This document shows positions 47,451-57,400 of a stretch of 64,000 nucleotides of DNA, piece after piece. The notes under the pieces were generated by a model. It had not been told where the DNA came from and made no database searches. It worked only from the letters and a program-made list of their open reading frames with translations. Source of the DNA: Sodiomyces alkalinus F11 (Eukaryota; Ascomycota; Sordariomycetes; Glomerellales; Plectosphaerellaceae); contig NW_021167079.1 of NCBI RefSeq assembly GCF_003711515.1, positions 2,159,471 to 2,223,470 of the forward strand. The letters are read 5' to 3'. The translations under genes were made by a program, and so were the position numbers. Each line of letters opens with the position of its first letter. Within the stretch, counting starts at the first letter, position 1.

Positions 47451-48116
47451 AGTAGGTATAACCTTTACTAGTACTATCTTAATACGTTAACGCTACATAG
47501 GCGTACTCCCTATTACCTAAGCGTAGGTCTTAAGTCCTGCTACTCCGAGTAGTTTTATTAGTATACCCTTAATCGCTTATTAGATCGTGTCGGTAAGCCT
47601 TTTAGTTCTAAGGGGGGGTATATTACTACCGGGTTATTAGCGTAGCGGCTTCCCTATAATAGTCTTATAGTATTATATTTAAAGGATCTTCTATACTAGC
47701 TTTAGCGCCTTATTAGCATTTACTCTGTTAGCTAGTAGTCCGGAAAATTAGGTACGTAGTTTTTATAGTACGCTTTCGGTACGCCCGCTTAATGCCTAGG
47801 ATTTTTAGGGCTTTCTCGGGGCTACACGCCCCGGGTTAGTTCTAGTCATCGTATTCTAGGCGCTCTATAGTGGTATACCGGTATCGCGTTCGGTTAGCCC
47901 TACGGGCCGCCCTATAGTATATAACTCACCGCGCCCTCTACGGTCTCGCTATAATATCGGTCTCCGGTACTTTTAAGGGCGTAAAGTCCGAATCCGATAT
48001 CAGAATTAATTTTATTGATAATACGGCACCTTAGGGGCACTTTCGGCTTAACGATGCTTGTTTATTATTATAAAGTAACGCTACCTGTTGATATTTTAAG
48101 TATTAGGATTAAGTGT

Positions 48117-48281
48117 TAAGATTAAGTTATTTACTATATTACCTACGACTTTTTATATAATATATATATATAAAATGGGTGCGGTATATATACATCTTGA
48201 TGGTGGCGTTATGGCCCTACTATAATGTCACGTGTGAGGTCTCGATATTAAAACGTGAGGTCTCCCTATTGAGTCCCTAAT
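48117..48281 (-). repeat. Right terminal inverted repeat of the island
   Basis: Read on the minus strand from 48281 it begins ATTAGGGACTCAATAGGGAG and follows the left repeat for about 165 bp. It carries two copies of GAGACCTCAC about 21 bp apart, which could be transposase-binding subrepeats. The left copy has one clear and one decayed copy. Confidence 0.75.
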
Positions 48282-48790
48282 TAAGGTGAGGTGGGCACCT
48301 TTAAGGGGCTAGTACTCTCGGCGCATCTCATAGGCCGACCATCCACTGAAGTGGAGCCCCGAGGTCTTCGTACCATTACCTTATCCGCGATTCAATATCG
48401 AGACGTCGTCTGTTAACCAACTTCGCTGTTGTTCTTAAACTTTGGTAATGGACCGATTGCATGAATCCCTGAGCTTTCTGCCATCGGTTTCTGTCTGACC
48501 TCCGAGAGTCGACCTCGTCACTCTCAACCCCAGGTCAGACGTTTGGCACCCAGTTCGACAGCCTGAAAATCCACGTTTCTTCGATTGATTCGCTCTATAT
48601 GCTTCATGGCTATTCGCGGTATTCAGTTGCTTCTCGACATTCAACCCCCCTTTTTTTTCTCACTGTCTTGAAACTCGCTTTATTCTATCTTCGCAAGTTC
48701 CGGAGACGGCTCTCTCTTGATACAGCACACCGCTTCTAGAAAGAATATGCTTTTCTCCGTCCACCTCCACTCGCTCTCGCCTCTGGTGCC
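48282..48790 (+). promoter_or_regulatory. Promoter and leader of the rad57-type gene at the island edge
   Basis: Only about 510 bp separate the island from the recombination-gene ATG. Normal dinucleotide composition returns within this stretch. No TATA box or other site is recognised with confidence. A T-run at 48650-48659 lies in the probable leader. Confidence 0.45.
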
Positions 48791-50287
48791 ATGGCAGACC
48801 TCCACGAGGTCCTTCCGCGCTTTCCCCAAGGGCAATATGCCCATCTCTTCCAGGCTCTCGACAGGCATGAGCTGACGACCGTGGATCTACTGACCATGGA
48901 GGCCGCCGACATTGGGAAAGCTACCCAACTTCCACTATTGGAGATACAAAAAATACGCAACGCCGTCACGGAAGCCCTGCATCGCGACCTTGGTGTCGCG
49001 GGCGTCCCCTCGGACACCCATACCCCGTTAAGAAGTTCCCTCACGGATTTAACCACGAAAACGGCCTTCGTCAGCACACTAGACGATGAACTAGATGGGG
49101 CCCTCGGCGGGGGCATCCCGACAGGCTACATCACGGAAATCGCGGGCGAGAGCGGCGTCGGCAAGACCCAGTTTCTGCTCCTCCTCCTTCTGGCCGCCCA
49201 GCTTCCCCCGCCCCATGGCCTGGGCCGGCCCGCCCTCTACCTTTCCACGGAATCGTCCATGCCCACCAGCCGTCTTCTACAGATGCTCAGAGAACACCCT
49301 CGCCTCGCCCACCTCCCGAAAGGCGCCCGGCCGTCTCTCGACGCCATCGCCAGCATGGACATCCCGGACCTCGAATCCCAAGAACACATCCTGCGCTTTC
49401 AGGTGCCCGTCGCCGTTGAGCGCCACAACATCGGCCTCCTCGTCATCGACTCCGTCGCCGCCAACTACCGCGCCGAGTTTGACCGTAGCGCTGCTGGCAC
49501 CAACCACGGGTCCACCATGGCCGCCCGCTCCAAGGACCTCGTCCGCCTGGGCGCCCTGCTCCGCGCCCTGGCCCAGCGGTTCAACATGGCCGTCGTCGTC
49601 GCCAACCAGGTGGCTGACCGGTTTGCCATACCCCCCCCGACACACCGCCCCCTGGGAACCCCTACCCCTACTCCCGCGCGGTGTAGGATGCCGCAGGAAA
49701 GCCCGCTCGCTTCGCGGAGCAAGGCCCTCTCGCCGGCCGCCGCCAACGAAGAGATCGAACCGACGTCATCCATGGCGGAGCGTCTCCAGTTCCTCTCCAG
49801 CATGCCGGAGCCGCTTGGTCCCGAGGATGCCGTCGAGCCGGCGCCAGCCGCGCTGGCCTTCGACCACCAGCAACGGTGGTTTACGGGATGGGGCGATGAT
49901 CCGTTGGCGGACCACGGACTGAAGACACCGAGTCTCGGTCTGGTATGGTCGGCGCAGATTGCATGCCGCATCGCGCTTCTCAAGAAGCCGGTCTACGGCG
50001 TGCATCGCTTCTTGGAAGACGAGTCGGGTGAGCTGAGGGGAGGGGTGCCGACTCTGAAGAGCTGGAGGCGCTGGATGAAGGTCGTTTTCGCGCCACACGT
50101 GCGTCCTACGGGACAGGGATTGGAGGGCGCGGTGGAGTATGAAGTAACTCGGAGCGGGATACGCTCTGTGGTCAAGGACGGAAAGAACGTGGAGGGAAAG
50201 AAGAGGGCCGGGCACAATGAATCAGACAGCCAACAAAGGGCGGAGGAGGAGGAGGAGGAGGAGGACGACGAAGATGACGACGAATAA
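48791..50287 (+). CDS. rad57: Rad57-type RecA-family recombination mediator
   Basis: A single uninterrupted frame of 498 residues from ATG 48791. An N-terminal helix-hairpin-helix-like region (about 1-65) precedes the RecA core. Walker A is GESGVGKT (119-126) and Walker B is IGLLVIDSVAANYR with Asp about 220; VVVANQVADRF matches the L2-side strand of Rad51 paralogs. The C-terminal part includes LGLVWSAQIACRIALLKKP and a very acidic tail of Glu and Asp (about 485-498). In yeast Rad57 works with Rad55 to load Rad51 on ssDNA during recombinational repair. Rad57 is favoured over Rad51 or Dmc1 by the degenerate C-terminus and the insert between about 280 and 370; XRCC3-like is an equivalent name. 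It is the first gene right of the transposon island and looks intact. Confidence 0.85.
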   Translation: MADLHEVLPRFPQGQYAHLFQALDRHELTTVDLLTMEAADIGKATQLPLLEIQKIRNAVTEALHRDLGVAGVPSDTHTPLRSSLTDLTTKTAFVSTLDDELDGALGGGIPTGYITEIAGESGVGKTQFLLLLLLAAQLPPPHGLGRPALYLSTESSMPTSRLLQMLREHPRLAHLPKGARPSLDAIASMDIPDLESQEHILRFQVPVAVERHNIGLLVIDSVAANYRAEFDRSAAGTNHGSTMAARSKDLVRLGALLRALAQRFNMAVVVANQVADRFAIPPPTHRPLGTPTPTPARCRMPQESPLASRSKALSPAAANEEIEPTSSMAERLQFLSSMPEPLGPEDAVEPAPAALAFDHQQRWFTGWGDDPLADHGLKTPSLGLVWSAQIACRIALLKKPVYGVHRFLEDESGELRGGVPTLKSWRRWMKVVFAPHVRPTGQGLEGAVEYEVTRSGIRSVVKDGKNVEGKKRAGHNESDSQQRAEEEEEEEDDEDDDE

Positions 50288-51289
50288 GCATGAGAGACGT
50301 GATATAGAGGACAGATGACGAAGGTAGACAAAGGTGTACTCTGTACCCTAAGTAGGTAGGAAACATTGGTTGGTCCGTCGAGACGGGATGGGTGCCTGTC
50401 TCTCATTGAGGTAAACCCCAAAGGAACAAGTCTTTCCAAAGGAACACCTTGAACAGGGTGCGTGGAAAAAGGTAATTACATCATAACGTGTAACCTTTAT
50501 CGCGAATGTTGAGGGAGCAGAGTTACGGAGTAATCATTCGTGTGTTGATTGTCACTGTCACAAGTATGAATGGATACGGATATGGAGTCCCTAATTATGG
50601 ATAACCCGCGTATTAATAATAAATACATACCTTGGACTTATAACTTAAGGTATACATCGAAGTCAGCATCTTGCTTCCAGGTTGATGCCCTGCCATAAGT
50701 GACCCAGACATGCAGATGTAGAGTATGATGCACTGGATGTATTCTGGTTGTCTCTGGTATGAGACGGCTGATCCCTCTGTCAAGTTGCTGTAAAAAGAAG
50801 AAAAAAAGGAGATGAAGAAGAAGAACGAGAAAAGGAACATGACATAAAACGTGAAACAAAAGGAGAGAGATCCTTACCATTCCCTCTTACTCCGTATTAT
50901 CTACGAGTCGAATTCCTCCAATCCTGCCACACGAACCCAAATCACGTGCTTCATTTACCGACCCACCCCGAGGTACTCATCTGACAGCGTGGTACGAAGT
51001 ACTTCTACCAGGACGAGCGAGGACGCCTCTGGTTGACGTAGCAGCCTGCCTCCACTATCTCTGGAACCTGACGGACCTTTTGACCTTTTTGACCCTTTGA
51101 CCTTCCCGCCTTCCATCACTTGATCTCCTTTCTCCGACCTCTTACCATCACGACAGCCTTTAAATCATCAACCAAACCCACAACCAACACCCTTTGCCCT
51201 TCTTCGACTTGCGCATCTCAATCCAGTCTCCCCCGTAATCCTCGAACAACCATATTTCGCCAGCCGCGATTCCGGTTTAACCTTTCATC
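50288..51289. other. Intergenic region upstream of ypt1
   Basis: About 1 kb with no supported gene. It contains TACGGAGTA near 50523, ACTCCGTATTA near 50889, and GTACGAAGTACTTC near 50994. The right part must hold the ypt1 promoter. Frames on the minus strand at 50613-50880 are T-rich noise. Confidence 0.5.
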
Positions 51290-52595
51290 ATGAACCCCGA
51301 GTGGTACGTGTCACCCTGCACCAGCTCTCTCCGTCTCTCTCTCTCTCTCTCTCCCTCTCCCTCTCTCTCTCCCCTCTCTCCCCTCTCTCGCGACAACTCC
51401 GTGTTTAATGTCCTTTGATAGTCGAGTTAAACTAACTGAGGCTTTTCCCTCACCGTATAGAGTACTTCCATGGCCGCCCCCGATCTCTTCACTTAATCTG
51501 TCGAAGCCTCCGTCGCTTTCTTCTCCTTACATTTCGCCAACAATGCAACTAACCCGATCCCCAGATACGACTATCTCTTCAAGCTTCTCCTCATCGGTGA
51601 CTCCGGTGTTGGAAAGTCTTGCCTGCTGCTGCGGTTTGCCGACGACACATATACCGAGAGTTACATCTCCACCATCGGCGTTGACTTCGTACGAACTGCT
51701 CTCCCCCCCTCCCCTCCACTTTCTCTTTTTCCAGCCATAATATATCGGTCTTGGATACTGGTGCTGCCTGGAAGTCCCCGCTGATCATACTTTTTCGTGC
51801 AGAAAATCCGTACTATTGAGCTCGATGGAAAGACCGTGAAATTGCAGATCGTGAGTCCCACCGCCAAACCTCTGCCGAATTACTATCCCCCCAGTCGTCG
51901 ACCAGATATATTACTCTCTTTGTCACTTTATCCTTCATCAAATTTCGGATTGGATGACGGATCTTGCTGACAACTTGTGCTTCTTTGGCGCATTTTTAGT
52001 GGGATACTGCCGGCCAAGAACGCTTCCGGACCATCACCTCGTCTTACTACCGTGGCGCCCACGGTATCTGCGTCGTCTACGATGTGACCGACATGGACTC
52101 TTTCAACAACGTCAAGCAATGGCTACAGGAGATCGACCGCTATGCCACCGAGGGGGTTAACAAGCTTCTCGTTGGTAACAAGAGTGACATGTCGGACAAG
52201 AAGGTCGTCGAGTACACCGTCGCCAAGGTAAGCTTCACCCGTCATTCGCTCTTTTTACCTAGCCTGGTCTTGGTTGGCACAAAAGCGTTGCTTGCCATAC
52301 ATGTCAGCGGCGTCTGATTTAGACGAATCACCGACTGTCATATCGCGCATCCCCGGTAATCAAGCGAGCAAGCCGCTAACTTCCCTCTCCCCTACAGGAA
52401 TTTGCCGACAGCCTGGGCATCCCATTCCTCGAGACTTCGGCCAAGAACGCGAGCAACGTCGAACAGGCCTTCCTGACCATGGCCCGCCAGATCAAGGAGC
52501 GGATGGGTACCACCACCGCCAACAACGAGAAGCGAAGCGTGCAAGTCGGCCCTGGACAGAACGTCTCAGCGTCCCAGGGTGGCGGCTGCTGCTAA
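51290..52595 (+). CDS. ypt1: Rab GTPase Ypt1/Rab1
   Basis: Five exons (51290-51300, 51565-51688, 51803-51850, 52000-52227, 52398-52595) give 202 residues. The protein starts [20 protein letters not shown]. Motifs: P-loop GDSGVGKS (15-22), switch I with [15 protein letters not shown] (63-68), NKSD (121-124) and SAK (151-153). It ends GGGCC, the double-Cys site for geranylgeranylation. Rab1 proteins control ER-to-Golgi transport and autophagy. The first coding exon is only 11 nt: ATG AAC CCC GA, with donor GTGGTA. A stronger-looking donor GTACGT lies three bases further on, but using it would add GTG and create GAG TGA, stopping at codon 5. The 264-nt first intron contains a CT-rich tract (51330-51385). 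The remaining introns are 114, 149 and 170 nt. Confidence 0.96.
51330..51390. repeat. CT-rich microsatellite in ypt1 intron 1
   Basis: A run of CTCTCTCTC with interruptions of CCC. It is a pyrimidine-rich tract, intronic, near the donor side. Confidence 0.85.
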
Positions 52596-54368
52596 GTTGA
52601 ACGCCCCCCTGACAAGCTTGAAGCGCTTTCGTCCTTGCGCATATCCTTACCCCGGCGTGTGCTCATGTTTTCTTTTCTTGGCGTGAATGCGGTTTTCCTT
52701 ACAGAGAAGCAGAGAAGACGGACATGACTCTTATCGCGGCCGCCTTGCAGACAAAGGGAGGGAGATAAAGATGGGCAATTTCATTATTCATAATTTTTCT
52801 CGAGAGGTGTTGGGAAACGGTTTGGGATCTGGAACCGGGCTGCGTCTTTTTTCTCATTCGCTTTCTTTTCCTCCATTGACGGTGCTTCCCCTCTTTACCT
52901 TTTAGTTGCAGGTAGAATTGCTGCGGCTTTCTCTTCCCTCCCCCCCTTTTTCGCAGGACGCGGTGGCTTCGTTCAGGGCTTTTCTCCGTGGGAGCTTATC
53001 CCCCCGTCCTCGCCACGCGACATAGACGAATCACATTTTGCTTTCGAGTCCTCGTCGGCTTTTCGACCGCAGCGCTTCGACTTTTTTTTCGCATGATATT
53101 TGTTCGCGTTTGGCTTCGGCTTCGCAAGATCATCGGCCCGCCAGCATAGCCCTCGTCAACGATATTCTGCACAATGGAACAACTTGTGCGAAAGCCAACA
53201 GGATTCGAAAGGGGGGAATGTGACGGAACCGCGGCGGGAACCCGGAAGCCTTTTTTTTTTGCCTTTTTCTAATGCCAAGGGTCTCTGCGTGTTCTTCGTG
53301 TTTTGCCTTGCCGTGGAATCTGCATGTGGCGCGAGCGGGGACCATACGTATGATCATCTGGGTCAAGTTAAGGCGATACCGGGCAAATAGGGACGAAAGA
53401 TGAAGGGAACGTTGGAACTTGTTAAAGCATATATTTCCGAGGGGAAGCGTCACGAAACGAAACTGGGGGAAGTAACGAGACAAGACAGCACTGGTGTCAT
53501 GGGTCTCGGGTCTCCGTCTCATGAAACTCATCTCTTTTCCCAGCCATCCTTTCTTCTTTTTTCCCGGTTTGTTCTACCCTTCCAAATTTTCTCTTTTATA
53601 CTTAACAAGGCCAATATATTTTGTTTGCCCGTTCCTTTTCCTTTCCCTTTCTGTTTCTTCTTGGCCCCAACAGTCCGCCTCTCTTTGCTGGGTTCCATCA
53701 CTGCGTAGCCGCTCCAGGAGGTATAGGGTTTATCTTGATACGGAGACTGTCAACTAGACCATGCTTTTCTCTAGGGTGCTTCGATCCATTTATAATCCGT
53801 TATCGTGTTCCCCTGACTGACTATATCCCATACCGGTGTGGCTCGTGGCCAGCACAGAGCATCGCAATGTGTTTGGTCAGAGGCGAGGCTTCGGCTTTGC
53901 CTTAAAAGCCAGACGTGCCATTTCTTATTCGCTTTGAAGATTGAACGTGTATGCACATGGTGATCGGGTTGGATTGTCAAGTCCCCAACGAAAGGGTTAC
54001 CCAGTACGAGTCTCCCGCTGAGATCTCCCGGTGAAGTCTCCCGCCGCTGTAGTCTCCGGAAAAGAAGCATCGCCACTGCCTAAGAAATTTGCGACGGCTT
54101 ACTAGAATATCCTTGGTCCTGACTTGGCTGTATCATTCACTATGATCGACGCTCAAGGCGACGTATATTAAAAGTTGAGTATCGTAGAGCCTACCCCGAC
54201 TCATTTTCCATGTCATCCATCTTGCAGCGGCAATTTTCGGCCTCACTACTTCTTCACATCACAGAAATCCACATTGGCCCGAACCTTAACCTTCGTTGAC
54301 CTCGGACAGCTGTCTCGAAATCAATGCCATTTATCATGTGTAGGCAATAGTAGTACACGCAACTCTCC
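52596..54368. other. Convergent intergenic region
   Basis: About 1.8 kb between the 3' ends of ypt1 and the aminopeptidase gene. Frames here (for example 53400-53708) are Phe/Pro/Ser-rich and derive from pyrimidine-rich DNA. No gene, RNA or repeat is supported. A short CTCCCG repeat (GTCTCCCGCTGAGATCTCCC) is seen near 54010-54040. Confidence 0.5.
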
Positions 54369-57300
54369 TTACGCGGAAGAGTAGCCATTCGCAACAAGCC
54401 ACTCCTTGAGCGCCGTGGCATCCCGCTGTCGGTACGCGGCCCGGCCTCGAATTTTGTCCTTGACCGTCTCGAGCGTGCGGTTGAATGCGCTGGTATCCTT
54501 GTCCTTGAAGAAGGCCTCCAGGTCGCCGATGACGGACGTGTCGGAGAACTTGGACAAGGTCATGTTCACAAAACGGTCCACGACGACGGCGTTGCCCAGC
54601 TTGACGACGTTGGCGTCCCAGTTCTCCTTGAGATAGCGCCACTGCAGGTGGCGGGCGGCCGAGTTGGCCGCCAGGCTCGAGCCAAGAACGTGCATGTCAG
54701 AGGAGGGGACTGATTCGGAGGCCGGGGCCGGGGGCGACTTGTTGAAGAGGAACGGGAGGATGGTGGACTGGATGAGACTCTCATCGCGGGCGGCACCGAT
54801 GGCGCTGAGGCAGACCTCCTTGCCGTCGATGGCGGGGGTTGTGAACCACTCCTTCTTGAGCACTTCGACGGACTTGACAGGGTCATTCTTAACGGCCGCA
54901 CGGTAGATAGGCGTGCGGAGGTTGGGCGGCAAGGGGTTAGACTGGGGCGACTCAACCCAGGCAGACCAGCGCTTGAGGGCCTCCTCGGTAACGCTAGATG
55001 TTCGTCAGCAAAAAGAAAAAAGAAAGAAAAAAGAAAGAAAAAAGAAAGAAAAAAGAAAGAAAAAAGAAAGAAAGAAAGAAATGGTCGTGAAATTTGATTT
55101 CGGGGAGAAAATTTTAAAGTTGAGAAAAGAGGAAGCATACCCAGGATGTCCGTTGACGCCGGCAGTAAGGATGAGGCGCTTGCGAAGAAGTCCGGTAAGA
55201 TAGCTCTCACCCTCGGTGGCCTCCCAGCCGACCTTGGCGACGGCTTCGTCAATGAGCTTGAGAATGAAGGTCTCCAGACCCTGCTTGATGACTTCGTCGT
55301 CGCCAAAGATGGACTTGATCAGCGCAATCGAGTCGAGCACTTGGCTCCAGACGAGATAGTTATCTTCCTTGGTAAAGCCCTGAACAAAGGACAAGAGAGC
55401 GGCGGTGGTACCGTATCCCGAGAAGGCAAGGTCGGCGGCAGAGCCGATGGTGGCAATCTTGTCCTCGGTGGTCAGGCGGTCTAGCTGCTTACCGAGCTTA
55501 AGAAGTCGCTCGGCGGGGTAGTTGACGCGGTAGAAACCGGACGCACCCGAGTTGAGCTTGTAGAACTCGGTGTTGATATCGCGGATGACATCCTGTTTCT
55601 GCTCGAGGCCGAGAGAGGTGATGCCCTGAGTACCTTTCTTGCCCTCAAGCTCTAGTGGAACCCACCAAGTTGTTTGGTCGTCTTCCGGCTTGACATCGCC
55701 GGTCGACAGGAAGCGCGACTGCTTGACGGTGATCTGGTCGGGTTCCTCGGTCACAGTGAGTACGGGATGGCCGACCTTGGAGATCCACGGGCCCATGAGC
55801 ATGTGCACGTCCTGGCCAGATGCCTCGCTGAGAGCATCCCACAGCGCCTCCGTCTTGGCATTGCCGTACTCATGCTTTTTTAAGTAGTTAGAGACGCCCT
55901 GGAGGAAGGTGTCGACGCCGAGATGATTGGCCAACATGCGGATGGCGGAGCATCCCTTGAGATAGCTGATATGGTCAAAGATCTGGTTGACATCAAGGGC
56001 GTCCTTGACAGGGACATGGATGGCATGGCTGGCACGGATGCCGTCGAGCTTGAAGGCCATCTCCATGCCCTCGGTGACAAACTGAGGCCACACCTGCCAC
56101 TCGGGGTGGAGGTAATCCGTGGCATGCCAGCCAACCCAGGTCGCAAAACCCTCGTCTGTATCAAACTGGTTAGCAGTGAAGCGTGAAGAGCACTCGAGGT
56201 AAATAATTCAGGAATGATGATAAAGAAAGGGAGAAAAAAGGAGAAAAAGGGCAACGTACTGAGCCAAAGCTCGTCCCACCAGTCCATAGTGACCAGGTTG
56301 CCGAACCACTGGTGTGCAAGCTCGTGGGCAACGACGTAGGCGACGCGGTTGGCATAGCGGGGTTCGGAGGTCTTCGGATCGTACAGCACAGCCGTAGTGC
56401 GGTAGGTCACAAGACCCCAGTTCTCCATGGCGCCGGCTGTGAACTCGTGGACGGCGAGGAGGTCGGCCTTGGGCAGAGGGTAGTCGATGCCGAAGATGTC
56501 AGAGAAGTAGTCGATGATCCTGGGAGCGTGCCACAGGGCCCAGCGGCCTTGTTCCTTGAGACCGCGAGTGGTGTAGACGCGGACGGGGAGCTGCTTGCCG
56601 TTGTACTTGCGTTCGGTAAAGGCCTCGACGTACTCGAAATCACCAATGGCCCACGCCAGGAGGTAGGTGCTCATCTTGGGGCTCGTCTCGAAGGACACCA
56701 GCTTGTAGCCGTCTCGACACTTCTGCGTTCCCTTGACGGGCATGTTGCTCAGGGCGACCAATTCGTTGGGGATCTCGAGCTCGACGTCGAAAGTGGCCTT
56801 GAGGCTGGGTTCGTCGAAGCAGGGGAAGGCGCGGCGGGCATCGCAGGCTTCGAACTGGGTGCTGAACATGTAGTGCCACTCGTCATCACGGGGCACGGCC
56901 TGGGACGGAGTAGCGGCGGGCTTGTACTTGGAGCGGTAGAAGCCGGCCATGTCGTTGTTCAGGATACCCTGGAAGTGGATGAGGACGGAGGCTTTGGGAG
57001 AGGCGGGAATGTCATCAGAGAAGGTGATGGTGGCGCGTTGCTTCTTTTCATCGTGGGCGATGTCGGCCGACTCGAAGGATTCGCTGGTCTTTCCCTGGAC
57101 AACGGTGACAGTGGCCTTGGAGAGCTTGAGCTCGACGGCGTTGATGACGATCTCGCGGGTGGGGTTGGTGACCTCCAGGTCAATACTGATTGGTGTTAGT
57201 GGCCTGCATGGGCATGTTGTCGCACCCTACATTGTCCACACGGCTTTTCCGAAGCGGAATCGGCGAATGAACACGGGAGCAAGATAAGAGACATACCTGA

Positions 57301-57400
57301 CGGTGCCCTGGTACGTCCAGTCCTTGAAGTTCAGGTCTCTGAGAGACAGAGCGTAGTGGGTGGGCTTGACATTCTCGGGAAGAGTATCGCGGTCCGCCAT
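54369..57400 (-). CDS. M1-family zinc aminopeptidase (Aap1/Ape2-like)
   Basis: Exons 57400-57297, 57185-56260, 56155-55141 and 54993-54369 give 889 residues from MADRDTLPENVKPTHYALSL. Key motifs: GAMENWG (about residue 285), the zinc site HELAH (about 321), and NEGFATW, whose Glu is the third zinc ligand 18 residues after the second His; that codon follows directly after the second intron. The C-terminal ERAP1-like domain includes SGASGFYRVNYPAERL and TTEDKIATIGSAADLAFSGY. The enzyme removes N-terminal residues from peptides. Donors and acceptors are GT-AG, with intron lengths 111, 104 and 147 nt. An in-frame open stretch upstream (RPSSSTATALRPYCSTISTS) looks like a former or alternative mitochondrial leader, but no ATG supports it. 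The third intron holds an AAAGAAAAAAG microsatellite. Confidence 0.93.
55008..55080. repeat. AAAGAAAAAAG microsatellite in an aminopeptidase intron
   Basis: About six copies of an 11-bp purine unit, ending in GAAAGAAAGAAA. On the coding strand the intron is strongly pyrimidine-rich. It is likely to vary in length among strains. Confidence 0.9.

Larger units (their letters stand above)
43000..47950 (-). mobile_element. Tad-like LINE (non-LTR retrotransposon), RIP-inactivated
   Basis: Minus-strand translation through stops shows the two-gene order of Tad/I-type LINEs. ORF1 lies at about 47450-46880: LLSGDVILIFKYRNE, GIGAIIHEKTY, IVKGIPIA, ARIVLLIIEVTRPEDTERLI, and a zinc knuckle with Cys-to-Tyr changes (RYFKYLNFRYKVG). 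ORF2 follows: the endonuclease with RIILVGDFNLKTPF (GDFN at 45980-45991), then reverse transcriptase with VLKKLGKPKEAYTIALGWRP and ILLVSVTGKVLKKIIVGRI (about 44780-44930), GSPLSPILFILFIRTLY (about 44430-44475), FTDN in place of FADD (about 44360-44371), and KVLGVILD-stop-KLIFRPYIRK (about 44155). The ends are approximate: no target duplication or poly(A) tail was identified, and an RNase H domain was not confirmed. Confidence 0.85.
33527..48281. mobile_element. Composite RIP-degraded transposon island bounded by terminal inverted repeats
   Basis: Both ends carry the same about 165-bp sequence in inverted orientation (33527-33691 and 48117-48281, roughly 75-80 percent identical by eye, differences mostly transitions). 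Both copies share GAGACCTCACGTTTTAATATC-like cores and CGTAGG blocks. The ends are next to TA dinucleotides (33525-33526 and 48282-48283), which would fit a Tc1/mariner-type target, but the outermost bases do not align perfectly. Inside are a chromovirus, a LINE in the opposite orientation and unidentified remnants. The simplest reading is an old TIR DNA transposon that received later insertions. The alternative is that the inverted repeats are two independent copies of a short repeat. The island is AT-rich and CpA-poor throughout, as expected from RIP, and contains no intact gene. Confidence 0.7.

Noticed and set aside
33527..48281. CRISPR-like or bacterial mobile system within the AT-rich island
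   Set aside because: The repeats are LTRs and TIRs; there are no regularly spaced short repeats and no bacterial genes. The island is a eukaryotic transposon nest.
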